Assembly: GCA_905250115.1 (NCBI GenBank)
Contig: CAJNOI010000031.1
Location: forward strand, 629,534 to 693,533
Direction: 5' to 3'
Length of the DNA: 64,000 bases
From: Adineta steineri
Lineage: Eukaryota > Rotifera > Eurotatoria > Adinetida > Adinetidae
The notes below the pieces were generated by a model that did not search any database, was not told the origin of the DNA, and was given only the letters and a program-made list of their open reading frames with translations. Made by a program: the position numbers and the translations under genes. Shown here in pieces: positions 30,601 to 51,700 of the stretch. Numbering within the stretch: position 1 is the first letter of the stretch; the number at the start of each line of letters is the position of its first letter.

Positions 30601-32183
30601 GTGAAAATATACACTCAAATTTAAAATATTGCGTATTAATTCTTGAAGTTCAACGATGTGAATTAAATAATGGTGAGAAATTATTTTTAATTTAAATAAA
30701 AGAAATTATTTTTTTATTTTAGATAATCCATTGATTAATAATGAAGAAAAACCTCATTGGATAGTCGCAAGGTATAGAATAATAATAATAGAAAAAAAAC
30801 AATCGAAATACATCTATTATATTATTAATTTAGACGTTATCAAGATTTTTATTTATTAGAACAAAAATTAACTGAATTTCATGGAATTTTTTATGATGCT
30901 CGTTTACCAGCAAGACGATCGGCAACAACAGCAAGAAGTCTCGACTTTCTTGAATCAATTAAAGCTGATTTTGAACATTTTTTACAAGTAAAATGTGTTT
31001 TTTTGAATTTTATTATATATGAATTTATTTGTTTTTCTAGCATTTATTATCTAAACCAACATTACGAAATAGTGAATTATTATATAATTTTCTTACACAA
31101 CCAGATGATTTTGCTTTACCTACTGGAGAAATTATTTTAACTAAAGTATTTAAAGTTGTACCACGTCGATTACGTTTTGAAGTAAAATATATTAATGAAA
31201 TTCTTATATAAAAAACAAAAAATTAATTTTGTAGAAAGGACAATCTCTCGAACCATTCCTTCTATCATTATTAAATTATATTGAACCAGCAAAAGCAAAA
31301 GCAACTCAACCAAGTCCAATATTTAATGATATAATTAAAGAAAAGGTATTTATTTAATTAATACAGTCGAGTGTATTGATACTTTTTTATTTTTCAGCTT
31401 GAAAATTCTATTTATGGTAATAATGCAGATATTACTGACTCTTTTTTTGAACCAATGACAGAAGAAAGTGTAAATTCTCAGTATGAAGAATATGATAGTA
31501 CTTATGATCATTTGATTTTTATTGGTATATAAATTTCTTTAGTAATTTCTATAATACTATTTTATTATAATTTCTAGTAAAAAAAGTGTTTTCTGCATCA
31601 ACATTCTTAATTCATCTATTGAATTTATTACGTGTACCATTGAAGAATACAGTTGATACATTTTTTTCATATTTTATTGAAAATCGAATAGATGAAATAT
31701 TAAGTAATGAAGAGAATATTATTGCTGTTATTCATGCTCTACAAGGTATTGATTTTTAATTGAATACAAAAAAGATTTTTTATAAGAATTATTTTAGATA
31801 CAATATTTGCTGATGATGCAAAAGACAAAGGGTAAAATAGATTTATTTTGCAATAATATTGTTATTTTTATGAATATTTAGACCGAGTGATATGGTGAAT
31901 TTCGAAGATGTAATTGGAACAGCAGAAGAGTTTGTACCAGGTATGATCAAACGTATTCTTGGCGAATCAAATGTACAGAATGGTTTACAAATTCTTTTAC
32001 AACATTTTCAAGATCCATTATTGAACAAACAAGTAAATTCGTTGAATTTTTTAGCATATTTTATTTCTTTAATATGTCGATTAGTTATTTTATATGATTC
32101 TCGATGAAATTCTTCTACAAGTTTTTCCAGAACTACAAGTTCATAGTGATATTTCAAGGCACAATACAATGACAAAAATATAG
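27652..32183 (+). CDS. SNX14: sorting nexin 14-like protein (TM, PXA, RGS, PX, nexin-C)
   Basis: Many small exons from the ATG at 27652 to the TAG at 32181-32183. Exon 1 encodes a hydrophobic N-terminal membrane segment (IIRIILGIGLISFLLIVFLL). A PXA domain follows (NPWVHLMMSKRLDAAIDE; VKYLFRYLLASIIRHLHKV), then an RGS-like domain in the long exon 28782-29752 (GSLGLLSIYITLSDLLND). The PX domain (IVARRYQDFYLLEQKLTEFH) and a nexin C-terminal domain follow, ending LLNKQ-LFYMILDEILLQVFPEL; that end matches SNX14 better than SNX13 or SNX25. SNX14 is an ER-anchored protein acting at ER-lipid droplet and endolysosomal contacts. Two introns, 28432-28780 and 29753-30117, are unusually long because each carries a copy of one repeat. 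Other introns are mostly 40-60 bp. Some exon limits in 27730-28400 were not checked individually. Confidence 0.82.
28453..28756 (+). repeat. intronic interspersed repeat, copy 1
   Basis: About 300 bp in an SNX14 intron, matching 29821-30084 in the same orientation. It contains GGTMAAAAARACATCGAAGAC twice, and the segment GAGTTCGAATCTGAGG resembles a tRNA-type B box. CTCTTTCTGGTAGA at 28457 has a near-perfect inverted match (TCTACGAGAAAGAG) at 28717-28730. It is either SINE-like or MITE-like; no target duplication was identified. Confidence 0.7.
29821..30084 (+). repeat. intronic interspersed repeat, copy 2
   Basis: About 264 bp, with the same order of blocks as 28453-28756: the GTAGAGAAGAGTCYAGTAA start, GACATTTCTTGAGGTATTTCG in the middle and GGACGAGCGTTA at the end. 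About 22 bases near its end are missing relative to copy 1. It lies in a different intron of the same SNX14 gene. Confidence 0.7.
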
Positions 32184-32499
32184 AATGAGTTATTTTTACA
32201 CTCTTCGCTTTATTTTTTTCAATTTTCGTGATATATATTAACCGGTTTATTTTATTTTTCTCTATTGTATATATATATAATTATTTTATTAATCTCATTA
32301 TTGTTTGTCGTTGTTTTGTTTATTCTGTTGTATAGAATATTTCCAAAAAGAAACAAATTTAAATTATCTTTATAGATAAGTGTTCTATTCAATCGAATGA
32401 TACACTTATTATTTGTGACAAGTATTGTAGTATTCTATTTTGGTTGACTTATATGAATGTACGTGCAGCAATATGATCAAAATTTTGGATATTGTTCGA
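32184..32499. other. SNX14 3' flank
   Basis: AT-rich, no gene seen. It separates SNX14 from the alpha-glucosidase cluster. Confidence 0.4.
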
Positions 32500-33620
32500 T
32501 TTGGTTGTTATTCAGAGGATAGATCAATTCAAAACAAATTGTGAAGCACGAGGATGTTGTTGGTGATTACTTATTTAACAAACAAATGCTACTCTAGAAT
32601 ATCGAAATGATTTTCGAGATGTAAATATTCCATTTTATTATTATCTTAAAGATTTTGGTCAACGAATTCGTATTTATGAATCACAAGCAACCTATATGAC
32701 ACGTGCTATTCTTAATCTAGAAGTTTATCTTATCTATGATTCAATTTATAGACGATACGACATCGCACTTCAAGTATCTATAGTAGAAAAAAGAGCTACT
32801 GATACTGATTATGAGATAGAATTTGGTGAAAAATCATTTTCAATACTTGTCACACGACATTCAACAGGTGTAATATTGTAAGTCTGAATAAAACTAATAT
32901 TGATGAAAGATTTTGATATAGAAGTTAGATAATGTAATGACTTAAGAATGATGGTATCTGCATAAATTTATTTTTTAATACTTTATTTCAACTATATCAC
33001 ATAAACTCTCAGTTTCGGTCTGTTAAAAAAAGTTCTACTAAATACTGCATTGTTATGAATTGCACAATTTTTGATAAAAAAAAAGCAAAAATCTGTTTAT
33101 AAGAATGAACAAAAAAAATTGATTGATTGAATATATCATAATAAATATAAACTTCTTTAAATCATTTATCTTTAATGATACACAGTGAATAGTAATTTTC
33201 CTTTTTGTTTCATGTAGATTTGATTTCAGTGTATCACCACTTATATTTATCGATCAATTTAACAAACTTTCTACACTACTATCGAGTCCATTGCGGTACG
33301 GACTCCGAAAACATAGACAATGCCTACTGATAAACAGAACAAATGAATAGAAAAGATTAATATCTTGAACACGTGATATAAGTTCAACATCAAATATAAA
33401 TCTTTATGGTTAAAAACGGTATTGGGATGTTATTGGACTAAGAACAACATAATAATTATGTATATAGTTGAGAATGTATTCTCTTAGAAACCAACAATGC
33501 CACCATTCTAGTCACTTGGATATAATATATTTGAGAATTTGTGGACAACCATCAGTATGATTATTTTATAATAGAAAATGTATGATATAAAGTTTCTATC
33601 GGGTGTATGATTAGCATCAT
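32500..33620 (+). pseudogene. decayed 5' copy of the trefoil/GH31 alpha-glucosidase gene
   Basis: The region aligns in order with the start of the whole genes at 34153 and 37976: a trefoil fragment (ARGCCW), the segment GQRIRIYESQATYMTRAILN, the block ending VEKRATDTDYEIEFGEKSFS, an exon starting FDFSVSPLIFIDQFNK, and later GH31 exons up to about 33620. Stops and length changes interrupt it and the catalytic half is absent, so it is a dead, truncated copy. Even one intron (about 33440-33490) is still close to the equivalent intron of the first whole gene, so the duplication included introns. Confidence 0.8.
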
Positions 33621-34152
33621 TAAGACAATTTGTTGATACACATAGACCAATACAAACACTGGATGCAGTAATACATTGTCATCACTAGTTGTTCAATCTT
33701 AATATGGTACTACTAGTGAAGATTTATCTTAGGATGATGGTACTTCAATTAGTATGTTCTCTCTATACAATATCTTTGATGATATATATATTTAAATATG
33801 CTAGCTGACATTAGTCATACAATAGAATGAATAGCAACGCAGTAATGATCTTCTTTATTACACGAATAAATTTAGAATTGTGTTTTATTCATATTTCTCA
33901 ATGACATAAAAATATTGATTTAATGACTTTTATCTATTTTTAGATAATCATTTGAATATTCTGTAAACTGATGTGATTATATTGACTCATTTTGGATATA
34001 ATATCTTATATATGCCATATTTATTATAAAAATTTGATAAGTATTTCGTACAATTGCGACATTGAGATCAATGAGATTTTTAAAAGACACAGTAAAGCTC
34101 TGATTAAAAACAAATAATATTTTCATTGTAGATAAGTTTTATATACAGAGGG
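33621..34152. other. spacer between GH31 pseudogene and first whole gene
   Basis: No coding sequence seen. It may include more decayed GH31 exon remains that can no longer be aligned by eye. A splice-acceptor-like ATTGTAG|ATAA lies about 20 bases before the next ATG. Confidence 0.4.
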
Positions 34153-37720
<3,568 letters not shown>

Positions 37721-37975
37721 TCATAACAATAGAGATAAATAAGTAATTAGTTCATTCCAATATATTTGTTATAAATGTGCTTTTATCTTTGTCTATCAAA
37801 CTATAATTGATTGATTTTATTTTTATGTTTTAATGAAATTGTTAAGTCTTTTTTTACATAAGTAATTTCGAATGAATATAATGATAGAAATAATGAATAT
37901 TTGTTTTAATTAATTTGATAATAACGAAATCTTTTTATATAAAGTTTATTGTAGATAAATTTAGTAATTAATTGG

Positions 37976-41804
<3,829 letters not shown>

Positions 41805-41978
41805 TTGTATTAACCAAAAAAAAAAAGACACGAAATTTTCTTTTTTTTCTTTTCTCGTCTCAATATCTTTCAAAACATGATTTCTCTTTCTTTTTCTTTT
41901 GTACAAGACATTCAAGCATATTATGATCGGACTATTAAAATTTAAAAGATACTCATCACCAAAAACAAAACACACTCA

Positions 41979-42452
41979 TCAATACAATAAAAAATAGAAA
42001 AAAATGAAAAAAATCCAATACGTTCGTTGTTGTTGTTGTTTATAATTCATAGCTGAATTACATCGATCCGATCCACATAAACATAGAGAATCAGTTCGAT
42101 GTTTTTTATGCTTATAACATGTTTCAGCTTTTTTTATATGATAATGAAATATTTTATGACAATCACGTCTTACATAACGTAATGCACTTGATTTATTATC
42201 TCCTGTTATACTATCATTTTCACGTGTCCACATTTTTAAACAATAATCATCGCATAAACGCGTAGGAATTTGTACTTGTGAAAAATTTCTTGAATCTTCA
42301 CATTCTTGAATTTCTCGTGAATCACATATAAAACATTCGACTTGTTTACGACATGATGCTGAATCAGCTTGAACTAAAATTATTGAACCACGACGACGAT
42401 TAGTTGAAAGAAGAAATAAAACTAAAAATTCGACGATAACTGCTATTTGCAT
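41979..42452 (-). CDS. Ly6/quiver-like three-finger protein, probably GPI-anchored
   Basis: Single-exon frame of 157 residues. A hydrophobic N terminus (IAVIVEFLVLFLL) may be a signal peptide. The mature part has a cysteine pattern of the Ly6/uPAR or quiver/sleepless type: ECFICDS, LCDDYC, VRRDCHK, ETCYKH, and the closing LCLCGSDRCNSAMN with the Cys-Asn signature. The C terminus is purely hydrophobic (YWIFFIFFYFLLY), as required for a GPI anchor. Family members sit on the outer membrane surface, and sleepless-type ones modulate ion channels. It is convergent with GH31 copy B, with under 200 bp between the stops. The first residues are short for a clear cleavage site, so an upstream exon is possible. 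Confidence 0.65.
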   Translation of the reverse strand: MQIAVIVEFLVLFLLSTNRRRGSIILVQADSASCRKQVECFICDSREIQECEDSRNFSQVQIPTRLCDDYCLKMWTRENDSITGDNKSSALRYVRRDCHKIFHYHIKKAETCYKHKKHRTDSLCLCGSDRCNSAMNYKQQQQRTYWIFFIFFYFLLY

Positions 42453-45400
42453 GATAAGTTGGTATTATTTTGTTCAAACAAATCATAGTAATATGAATAA
42501 TAACGGCTTGTCCATCTAAAAATCAAAAAATAAGAGTTTAAGATTAACAAGTATTAGGGAAAAGATAATAATGATGATGATCATCTATCTATCACGATGC
42601 AAAAAAAAGATGTAGTATGACAGGAAAAACAAATCATTGCTATCTTGTTTCCGGTGCCTAACGCCTAGTTGTTGTAGTACCGCCCTCCTTCTTCTTCTTC
42701 TTCTTCGTTTTTTATTTACTATGATATATAATAAACAGAGAAAAAATAATCATTCTACTTTCACCTGTCATTGAACTACAGAAAAATTATTTGTTATTAA
42801 TGTCATTTATTTTATCTACTTTTTCTCATATCTATTCAGAGAATATGATATATAATAATCATAATAAACATGAAAAAAATGAGTCTAAAGGAAAAAAAAT
42901 GAGACAGAAAAACTATTATTAACACTTGTATTCGTGTTCAATTGATCGTTCAACACGATTAGAATGATAGGCTACATATAGTGTAAAATTAGCGAGAAAA
43001 GAGTCATAACGAACGACGAACTCTTAATGACAACAACATCAATGTACGCATGCCTGACACGAGAAGTAATGGTAAAATATACGCGAGAAAGAAGAATCGA
43101 GTTTTCTCTACAAACGAACAGCTTTTTGGGTGACGCTATCAAATGGAAGCAAGTAAAAGACGAAGAAAAAGTAGAAGAAGAAGAAGAAAGAAAGAAAGAA
43201 GGACGAAGATGATGATGATGATGAAGAAGAAGAAGAAGAAGTAATAGAGGACACAAAACGCATCGACGTTAGTAGGATAGAGAACGGAATTCCGGGTGAG
43301 AAAAGCGAGAGATACAAATAGCGCGTCGAGCTCCAAGTTTAGGCGACAGCATTGTGACAGTAGTAGTTTGTTTGCTTTTGACTGCTTGTGCATGCACCAC
43401 ACATATATATCCTAGTTCTGAAGAAACAGAGAGGAAGAGAAAGAGAAGACGGGAGAGAGAGAGAGAGATAAGACGAATCCCCTCCTTATCTATGATGTTG
43501 CGCTAACAAACTATTGATATTGCTGTATTTGGATTCGTTACTCGTGCATACATATCAAATGTCATTGTATGACAAGATGCGTGCTCAAACTAAACATAGA
43601 ATAAGTAATATGTAACAATTTTTCTAAGAAAACTCCCCATTGAGATACATGATGAAGTTGTGTGCATGCATGCTAAGCATCATATTTCTTTTAAACATAA
43701 AAAAAAGAGAAAATATTCTGAATATTTACAATAGTTATTATTAATTGATAGAGTACCTTTTCTTCTTTTTCGAACATAATAAAAAGTTAAGTAGTTTTTT
43801 CTTTCATAGTTTTTATTGGTTAACGATACTCGTGTATCAATACAACAAAAAATCTAGCTGTGTATTAAGATATAGATATTTAATATCTAATTACGTTAGT
43901 CATATATTAATATGTATCATAATTGTTAATTGATAAGTTTATATTATCTCTTTTTCTGTTATTAAAAGTAAATGAAACTAATTTTCATTTTTATTTGTTT
44001 ATGAAGAAATAAATATAAAGAATATATATATATATTCTGTATAATGATTATCTTGTCAATGTCATAAATATCAACACTTCTTCTAATTAAATAATTTTTT
44101 TCTATGAAGAAAAAAAAACGAACAATTTTGCTCCGTTAGATAAATACATGTCGATTGTATTTAACTTCATACTGTTAAGAGGATCAGATAATAAATCCTG
44201 AGGCTATGATAGCGTGTCTATTCTAATTTCATTGAGTGCATTTGCTAATAATAAGCTTCCACAGCAAAAACAACAAGTTCTATATGACAGCTGAGAAAAC
44301 ATTCTGCAGCTGGATTGATAATTCATATTTCAATCATTCAATATTGTACATATCTTGTTTTATTTGACATGAATTTTTATGAAGAAAATTATCATCGAAA
44401 GTGTCAATTTGTTGTTGATGAAGTGTAAGAATTATTATCTAATTTTATCATTTGCTTCATTTACTTTCGTATATAAACCTTAGTTTATATTCATAAATCA
44501 CTTGTTTATCAGATCTTCCGTTTGACATTTTATAATTCTATTCTTTCTCTTGGCTATACTATTGTTAGAAACACATAACATCATGGGTAATTTCTAATAG
44601 TATTTTTGTTTATATTGTATATTGAGAGAAAATTAATAGAGACATTTATAGTACATATTTTAAACTATACTTATATACAGGAGGGATTTTATGTAAAATA
44701 ATTGTTGCAATATTGATTTAACAAAATATATTACTATAGCATATTGTAAACAAAAAGCCAGGTCTTTGAGTACCATTGTCATCTATATATATATAGACAA
44801 ACAGCTGCAGAACTATACATGACATATGTACATATTTAATAATGATGATCATCGAATTGACAGAGATATGTATGTCATCACTGTAGAATCTGATAATGTT
44901 TTCTACAGTCTCCTCTATTAAAATGTTATATAAAACTAATTGAAATTTTATGAAATTAATTTAATGTGGACAAAAAAAAGACGAGTTTATATTTGATATA
45001 TTGAATATGTCTCCTACGGAAACAATACGATAATAATAAAATAAAACTTTTCTCTTGTATGAACACCATCGAGACCGATACAAAAAGTGTTCACTTGAGG
45101 TAGGTGCACTTCCAGGGAAAATTAACTTTTTTCACTTGTCAAAAACATTTATTGTCAAAAAAGGTATGTATCAGTTTTATACTGTACTTTCAGATCGTTC
45201 TTTTTTTTCAAATAGGCAAAATATTTAATTAAATATTTGTTTCTACTAATATGTATACAATAGTATGCATCTCCGAAAGTTATTTATAGTTACTTTGCTT
45301 ATTATTTAACCTTGGTAATACTTCAACTATTATAGAAATAAATCTACAACAACTATCTGATTGTAATCATAGAAATCTCATCATATATTATATTAATACT

Positions 45401-48400
45401 CTAAATAAATGTCATCTGTATTTCCGTAAGGTTGAAATGCCCCATCAATAATATGAAAAGCATCCTAACTATTAATACATTACTATATAGGTTATTCTTC
45501 TAATGACAAAATGCCTCATTTCATTTCTCGAGAAAAATATCTTTGTTAGTATATTTATGTATTGTATCTTAGTTGTTATTGCATGGCAAATTCCTTTTCC
45601 AGTTTATCAATTAACATTGAATGCATTTTTAACCAGATGCATATATATCATCATTCGAAATCGATGTAGATCATTTTTATATCATTTACATTGAATAATA
45701 AATTTTGAATAGTCATAAATTTTTCTAGATTAAAAAATTGTATAACTTCATGGTCCAATTAATCACGTGAGTTGGATGATGATGATGATCGATTTTCTAA
45801 AATTATACGCGTATGAAAACAATAAAAATAAGAATAAGTCTATAATAATAATTAGTAAATAAGTTGCCTAGAGAATATAAGCAAGAAAATAATTGATATA
45901 TATAATATATCATTGAATGCGTCATTGTAGACATTGGAAAAACTGTTATTCAAAAGGAATTCTTACATCTTTGTTTTTTCTTATTATTATTATTAGCAAG
46001 AAAATCGTATGTAAAACTAAAAGATTGTAAGATAAATATTTTGTGTAATAATGATTTCTTAGAAAATAAAATCTCGTTAAGTAATGCAGAACTACGAAAA
46101 AGTTTTATTATAAAAACGAAAAAGCACTCGTTTCTTTACTGTGCTCTTAGACTTACATATGAGATCCATTATCATTGCTTCTCTCAAAGTAGTTCAAGTA
46201 CATTCTTTCATAGTATAAATATTACTATCAATGTTTTCCTTAGTTTCTATCATAGTGGCTAATGAGTATATGAGTTTTGCATCATCACAATGTGAATATA
46301 TATGAGTGATTGACACATAAAAGCATTTAGTACGGTCTACAAGATTTTACAATAGAATTGTTTTTATCATTAATTAGCCTAGTATTATGTACGAAATAAT
46401 AAAAAATTCATATAAATGGGTTATCTCAAGAGAAATATGAAAAATATCTATTAAAATTGTTAGTCATTGTTTACATGTTTAATTTACAGTATACAAAAAA
46501 ATTATTTAAAAAGAATGAATATTTGTATTTAAGTCATTGATAGATATTGATTGAATTTTTTTTAATACGATACGTGACCCAAACGAAACGATATGTATAG
46601 CAAAAAAATATATGTAATTAACAGTCGATATATAATATAGATTTTCTGCCAAATTTATCATTCATCAAGTATAGCTTGTCGATGAAAGTTTCTCAAGATA
46701 ACATAGATATTTATATCTATAGAAGAAATATATAAGAATAAGATGGATGAACTTGTATTAGGGATAAGTAAATAAATAGCTAAAATACATCCATCTTTAT
46801 TTTGTATATATATATATATATATATATGTATAATACGAAAATTATAATAATGAAATGTTAAAGATTTTTTTCTTTCTCTCGGATTATTTGCTCTGTTGAT
46901 TTTCTTAAGTAAGCAGTCTACTTTTCGGATGTAACAATATGTAATTAAAAAAATAAAATAAGTAGCTTGTTAAAAATAAATATGTACGGAAGGCAAACAT
47001 ATTTTAATATATAATGATAATTAAAAAAGAAAAGCGTTGTTTAAATATATGATTTATCATAATATTTCATCGACAAAAATAAAGATTATTCTTTATTACT
47101 GTTTTTTAGATTAACCATTAGGAGTTAATGTTTCTATGTAGAATAATTTATGCATAAAATACTATTGACGTTGAATCATATTCTCAAATGAATCAATGCA
47201 AAAAATTTTGTCTCTGAAGTGATATACACAAGTTGAATTTGTTATTTTTAGTATAATTCAATTCTGATATTTTTCTTTTTAATGAGTAAATAATTCATAA
47301 ACATTTATATATATATTAGTTATAATCTATCTTTATAACTTACCAGATGTTACATTATTTGTTTTCTCTAATAAGTCATCTCTAGTAACATTTAATTAAG
47401 TTAATTTTATTGATGAAGACACAGTTATTATAAAATATGAATAGAGCCATTAAGTATAATATAAATGATATATTACTTAGATAAGCGAACCGTAAAATTT
47501 AGCCTTAAGTTAAACTTTTCTTAATAAAAATAATTAGACTGATTTAAGAATAAAAATATTATATGCGTAATCGGCCACCTATACATAGAAATAACATTCG
47601 TAATAATAAACATATTTTTTATTTAAAGAAAAAGCAACGCCCTCTATGTTCAAACTGATCGGATTAGTTTATCGTGCGACCATTACACCTACATTATTTT
47701 CTTTTGCCTATCTTATAGACAAGGAATCAGCCGGGCGAACGATTATTCATTTTCTTGCTTTTGTTATTATCAGCAATAATGATTGAATATAGAGAAAGAT
47801 CAATAGTACATTCAGATATTCAATGCATGATAAATGACTAACTGATTGAAGCATAGTTTTCTATATTGTTTTTCTTACTAAAGTAAGAAAATATGATTTT
47901 AGGTTTTTGTTTGTTATTATTATTTCTTTTCTATTTCTTTTTTATCTTAGAAAAATTAATATTTAATATCATAAAAGTGTCCCATGTTCCTAAAGAAAGA
48001 CAATAGAACTTGAATGTAACCTTGTTAATGTTTTTTCTTCTTCTTCTTCCAAAACATATTATTTCTACATAAAAACAGATGATCTATCTAATAAAATTTG
48101 TTATAATTAATTATAAAAAAAAGAATAAGAATAAAAACAGAATATAGATAGATTGATTTAGCGACATAAGAGTGTCAGAATGTCGAAGACTAAATATCAT
48201 CGTATGTGTTACATTCATCATCACAACATTACAGAATCCGTCGGTAGGTTGATTGCTTATGTTCGACGGAGAAAAAGGGAGGAGAGGATGTTGAGAAGAA
48301 TGTGTAACGATTGTTCGTGTCCTTTTTCTTTTTTTTTTCTCTCTTTTTTCTTGTAACATGCTTCTTCTTTCATCTATTTTCGCCAATCTTATATATGATA

Positions 48401-48718
48401 CCATGGTAAAGTGCACAAATGAATGAAGTGGAGCATTTATAAATACCCGATAACCTATACTTTATTAGTAAACTATTAGAAAAAATAACAAAGCATTTTC
48501 AATTGTATGTTTCATTTCTCGTTTTTTTTGTATGTGTAGAAATAAAAAAAAAGAAAATGCATGTGTTAACCTCGAATATGTCATTGAATTTATCGATATA
48601 GAAATTCTTTCATCCAAACTAACAAATAGTATCTTACCTTGAAAAAATGTAAGAAATGTCAAATTTAACTTACTTATATTTTTAGATAATTTCAATGTTT
48701 TTTTTGTTGTAAGTACGA
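42453..48718. other. 6.3-kb gene-poor region between divergent genes
   Basis: No frame with protein features on either strand; the short frames here have low-complexity composition. It contains simple repeats: (CTT)n at about 42688, (GAA)n/(GAT)n at 43160-43245, GA-rich 43430-43475, and AT runs at 44020, 44785 and 46808. No tRNA or rRNA was recognised. It may hold regulatory DNA for the Ly6-like and PLD genes. Confidence 0.5.
43160..43245. repeat. purine-rich (GAA)n/(GAT)n microsatellite
   Basis: GAAGAAGAAGAA-type runs and a GATGATGATGAT run within 85 bases. The frames opposite it (poly-Ser, poly-Leu/Phe) are products of this repeat and not genes. Confidence 0.8.
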
Positions 48719-51700
48719 ATGAACGACCAAAACGAATTATCAGTTCGTGGTCCGATAACACTTAAATTTACTGGTGTTGATGATGAATCAGTATCAGAAG
48801 ATGATGATGATGATAATAATGATATAACAACACATACATCGAATTCGATTTTATTTACAAGTAATACAGATACTCATAATCTCACTGTTAATAGCTGCCA
48901 TGGTAAAGAGAAAAAAACAAATATTGATTTTTGTTCTTTCTTTTAAAAATTGTTTTTTTTTCTTTTGTATTTTTAAGAAAATAATAATTCAAATCATTGT
49001 CGTAATCAATTAACATCAATTCCATATAAAATATATTTTGAACAACGTGAACGTCGTTGGATATTTATACCAAATACAGATGTAGTGGTTGTTAGTGTTG
49101 CTGTTAGTCGTGAACATCATTTTCGTCTTAATCCATTTTTGTAAGTAATTGATTTAACTATCATTTTGTTTTTAGGAATGTCGCTTTCTTTTATTGATAA
49201 AGTTGTCGAAGACAGTTAAGTTCAGATGAACAGAATTGGCTTGATCGTTTAAATAGCAGGTAGTGAGAATTGGGAAAACGTTAAAGAAATACACTCACCC
49301 ATATAAAATGCTTTCCATAACGACTGATTTTGCTTTTTTATTTTTTTTATTGATATTAATAATAATTTTATTCTAATTTTTGTTTTTTTGTATATATAAA
49401 TATTCTCTTTTTTTCATATTTTAAGATATACAATCACATTACGACATGGAGAATTCAATTGGACAATCACAAAAAAATATAAAGATTTAGTTATATTTTT
49501 TGAACGTATGAATGTATTTCAAAAAGCTGCTGCTCTACCTATTCCGACCACTTCGTATGCTTAAAAAAATAATCGTTATTCGATATAAATATAAATATAT
49601 ATTTATTTATTTATTTATTCCCTAGACATCGTGAAATTCGTCGTCAGATGTCCCATTCACAAGCTATACAAGGTTTAACGCTTAAACCTGATATGTTGGT
49701 TGATGATAACGATATTAATGATCGAGAAGTAATAATAAAAAGAAGAAGAAGGAAGAAAAAAAAATTATTTATTTAATTTTTAGAAACTTGTTGCTGAAAA
49801 GTTAAATTCAATTGTGAATCATCCCGTTCTTTCACTTCAAAGTGAATGTGTAAATATAATCTTAAACAGTTCAAAACTTAATCTTATTGAGTCCTCTTTT
49901 CTAGATCAAATTTGTTGAATCGTCTCCATTATCATTTATGCGTGAATTAGGTCGTAAATATAAAGAAGGTATTGTAAAAAAGAATTCCGGTGGTTATAGA
50001 GGAGGTTGTTGTGCAAATATTGGTGCACGTATAAAATGGCTTAAACGTTGGTTAATTACAAAAGATTCATGGATTGCTTATTTAAATCCTAAAACTGGTC
50101 ATGTACGCGCTATTATGCTTGTTGATAAATTCTTTCATGTACGTACTGGCCGTCTTCATACCGGTTCAGTTAAAAAATTATATATCTCAAATTTATCTCG
50201 GTAAGATTTTGAATAAAAACAAATTTGAAATTTATATTTTGCTAATTTTTTTAAAGTCGACTGTATCTAAATTGTCCAACTGAACGTAAAGCAATTGAAT
50301 ATTTTGATGATATAAATCGTATGTTAAAAACAACTGGTCAAGATTTTCATATTGAACATAGATTTAATTCATTTGCACCTATAAGAGGAAATACAAAATG
50401 TCAATGGCTTGTCGATGGTTCTGATTATATGGAAGCTGTTGCTTATGCGATTAAATCAGCAACAGAAGAGATCTATATAACTGATTGGTTTCTTAGTCCA
50501 GAAATTTATCTTAAACGTCCAGCTTTATCTGATGAATGGCGTTTTGATAAAATGTTAGAAAAAAAAGCAGTAGGAAAAATAAAATAAGTTGTTTTTTTTA
50601 TTTCTAATTAATTCTAACTAATTTAGAATGAAGGTGTAAGAATCTTTGTTTTACTATATAAAGAAGTTGAATTAGCTATTGGAATAAATAGTTCTTACTC
50701 AAAAAGAAAATTAATTGAAGCTCACCCACAAAATGTTAAAGTTCTTCGTTATCCAGATCATACAGGACAAAATGCCGTTTTATTTTGGGGACATCATGAA
50801 AAATTAGTTATTGTTGATCAAAGCATTGCGTTATTTGGAGGGTTAGATTTATGTTATGGCCGATGGGATAATTATCAGCATTTGTAAGTAGTATATTTAA
50901 TATTTAAAATATTTGATTTTGTTTTTCTGCTTTTTAGATTAACTGATTTCGGAAGTGCATTACCGGTGAAACATCATACAAGTCAAAGTGTGCCCAGAAC
51001 ACATAGTGTTCCATTAGTAAGTTGAGGACAATTTTATATTTGAATTCAAAATCGAAATTAATTATAAAACAAATTCTGTGTAGTATTTCTCTAAAGAGTT
51101 ATTAAAGTAATAAGATCTGATGACATTCTGTCATTCATTTTTCCAATTGAATTTTATCGATGTTTTGCAAATTCTGATAGAAATTTAACGGTTGAAATAA
51201 TTCGCCTGAGTATAGATGAAACATAATTATCTAGTAGAAAGATTATACATAAATTTTATCTACATAAAATTATTTAGATTCATCCAATAATTCAATCACC
51301 CGTATCGATTGATGCACTTGATCTTGATGGTGCAACATGTAATCGTTTTATTCATGCAAATAATCATATTGAACCATTGACTGAGCCTACTCCATCACCA
51401 TCTCCTCGTCCGATAACTACAACTGATATGTTTATTCCACCAAAAATCGCTCAATTTCGTAGTGAATATCATCTTAAAGATCGTCTTAAAGACGTTCCTA
51501 CAAGTGAATCGACTTCACATACTATAAATGATAATCCGATACCATTATCACCTAATCGTTCAATATCGAAAGTACTCAGTGATCAAACATTTGATACAAT
51601 TGATCGAACAATAACACCAACACGACGTTTTTCATCATCAGATATTGATCAACAATCAGTTCATTTAGTNNNNNNNNNNTAATTTTAATCATACACTTTT

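Noticed and set aside
43027-43402. Several overlapping frames rich in Ser, Phe, Leu or Glu/Lys on both strands
   Set aside because: They are translations of the GAA/GAT microsatellite and GA-rich DNA and have no protein features.
45503-46262. Short hydrophobic frames in the gene desert
   Set aside because: Length and composition are as expected by chance in AT-rich DNA, and no splice-linked exons or motifs were seen.
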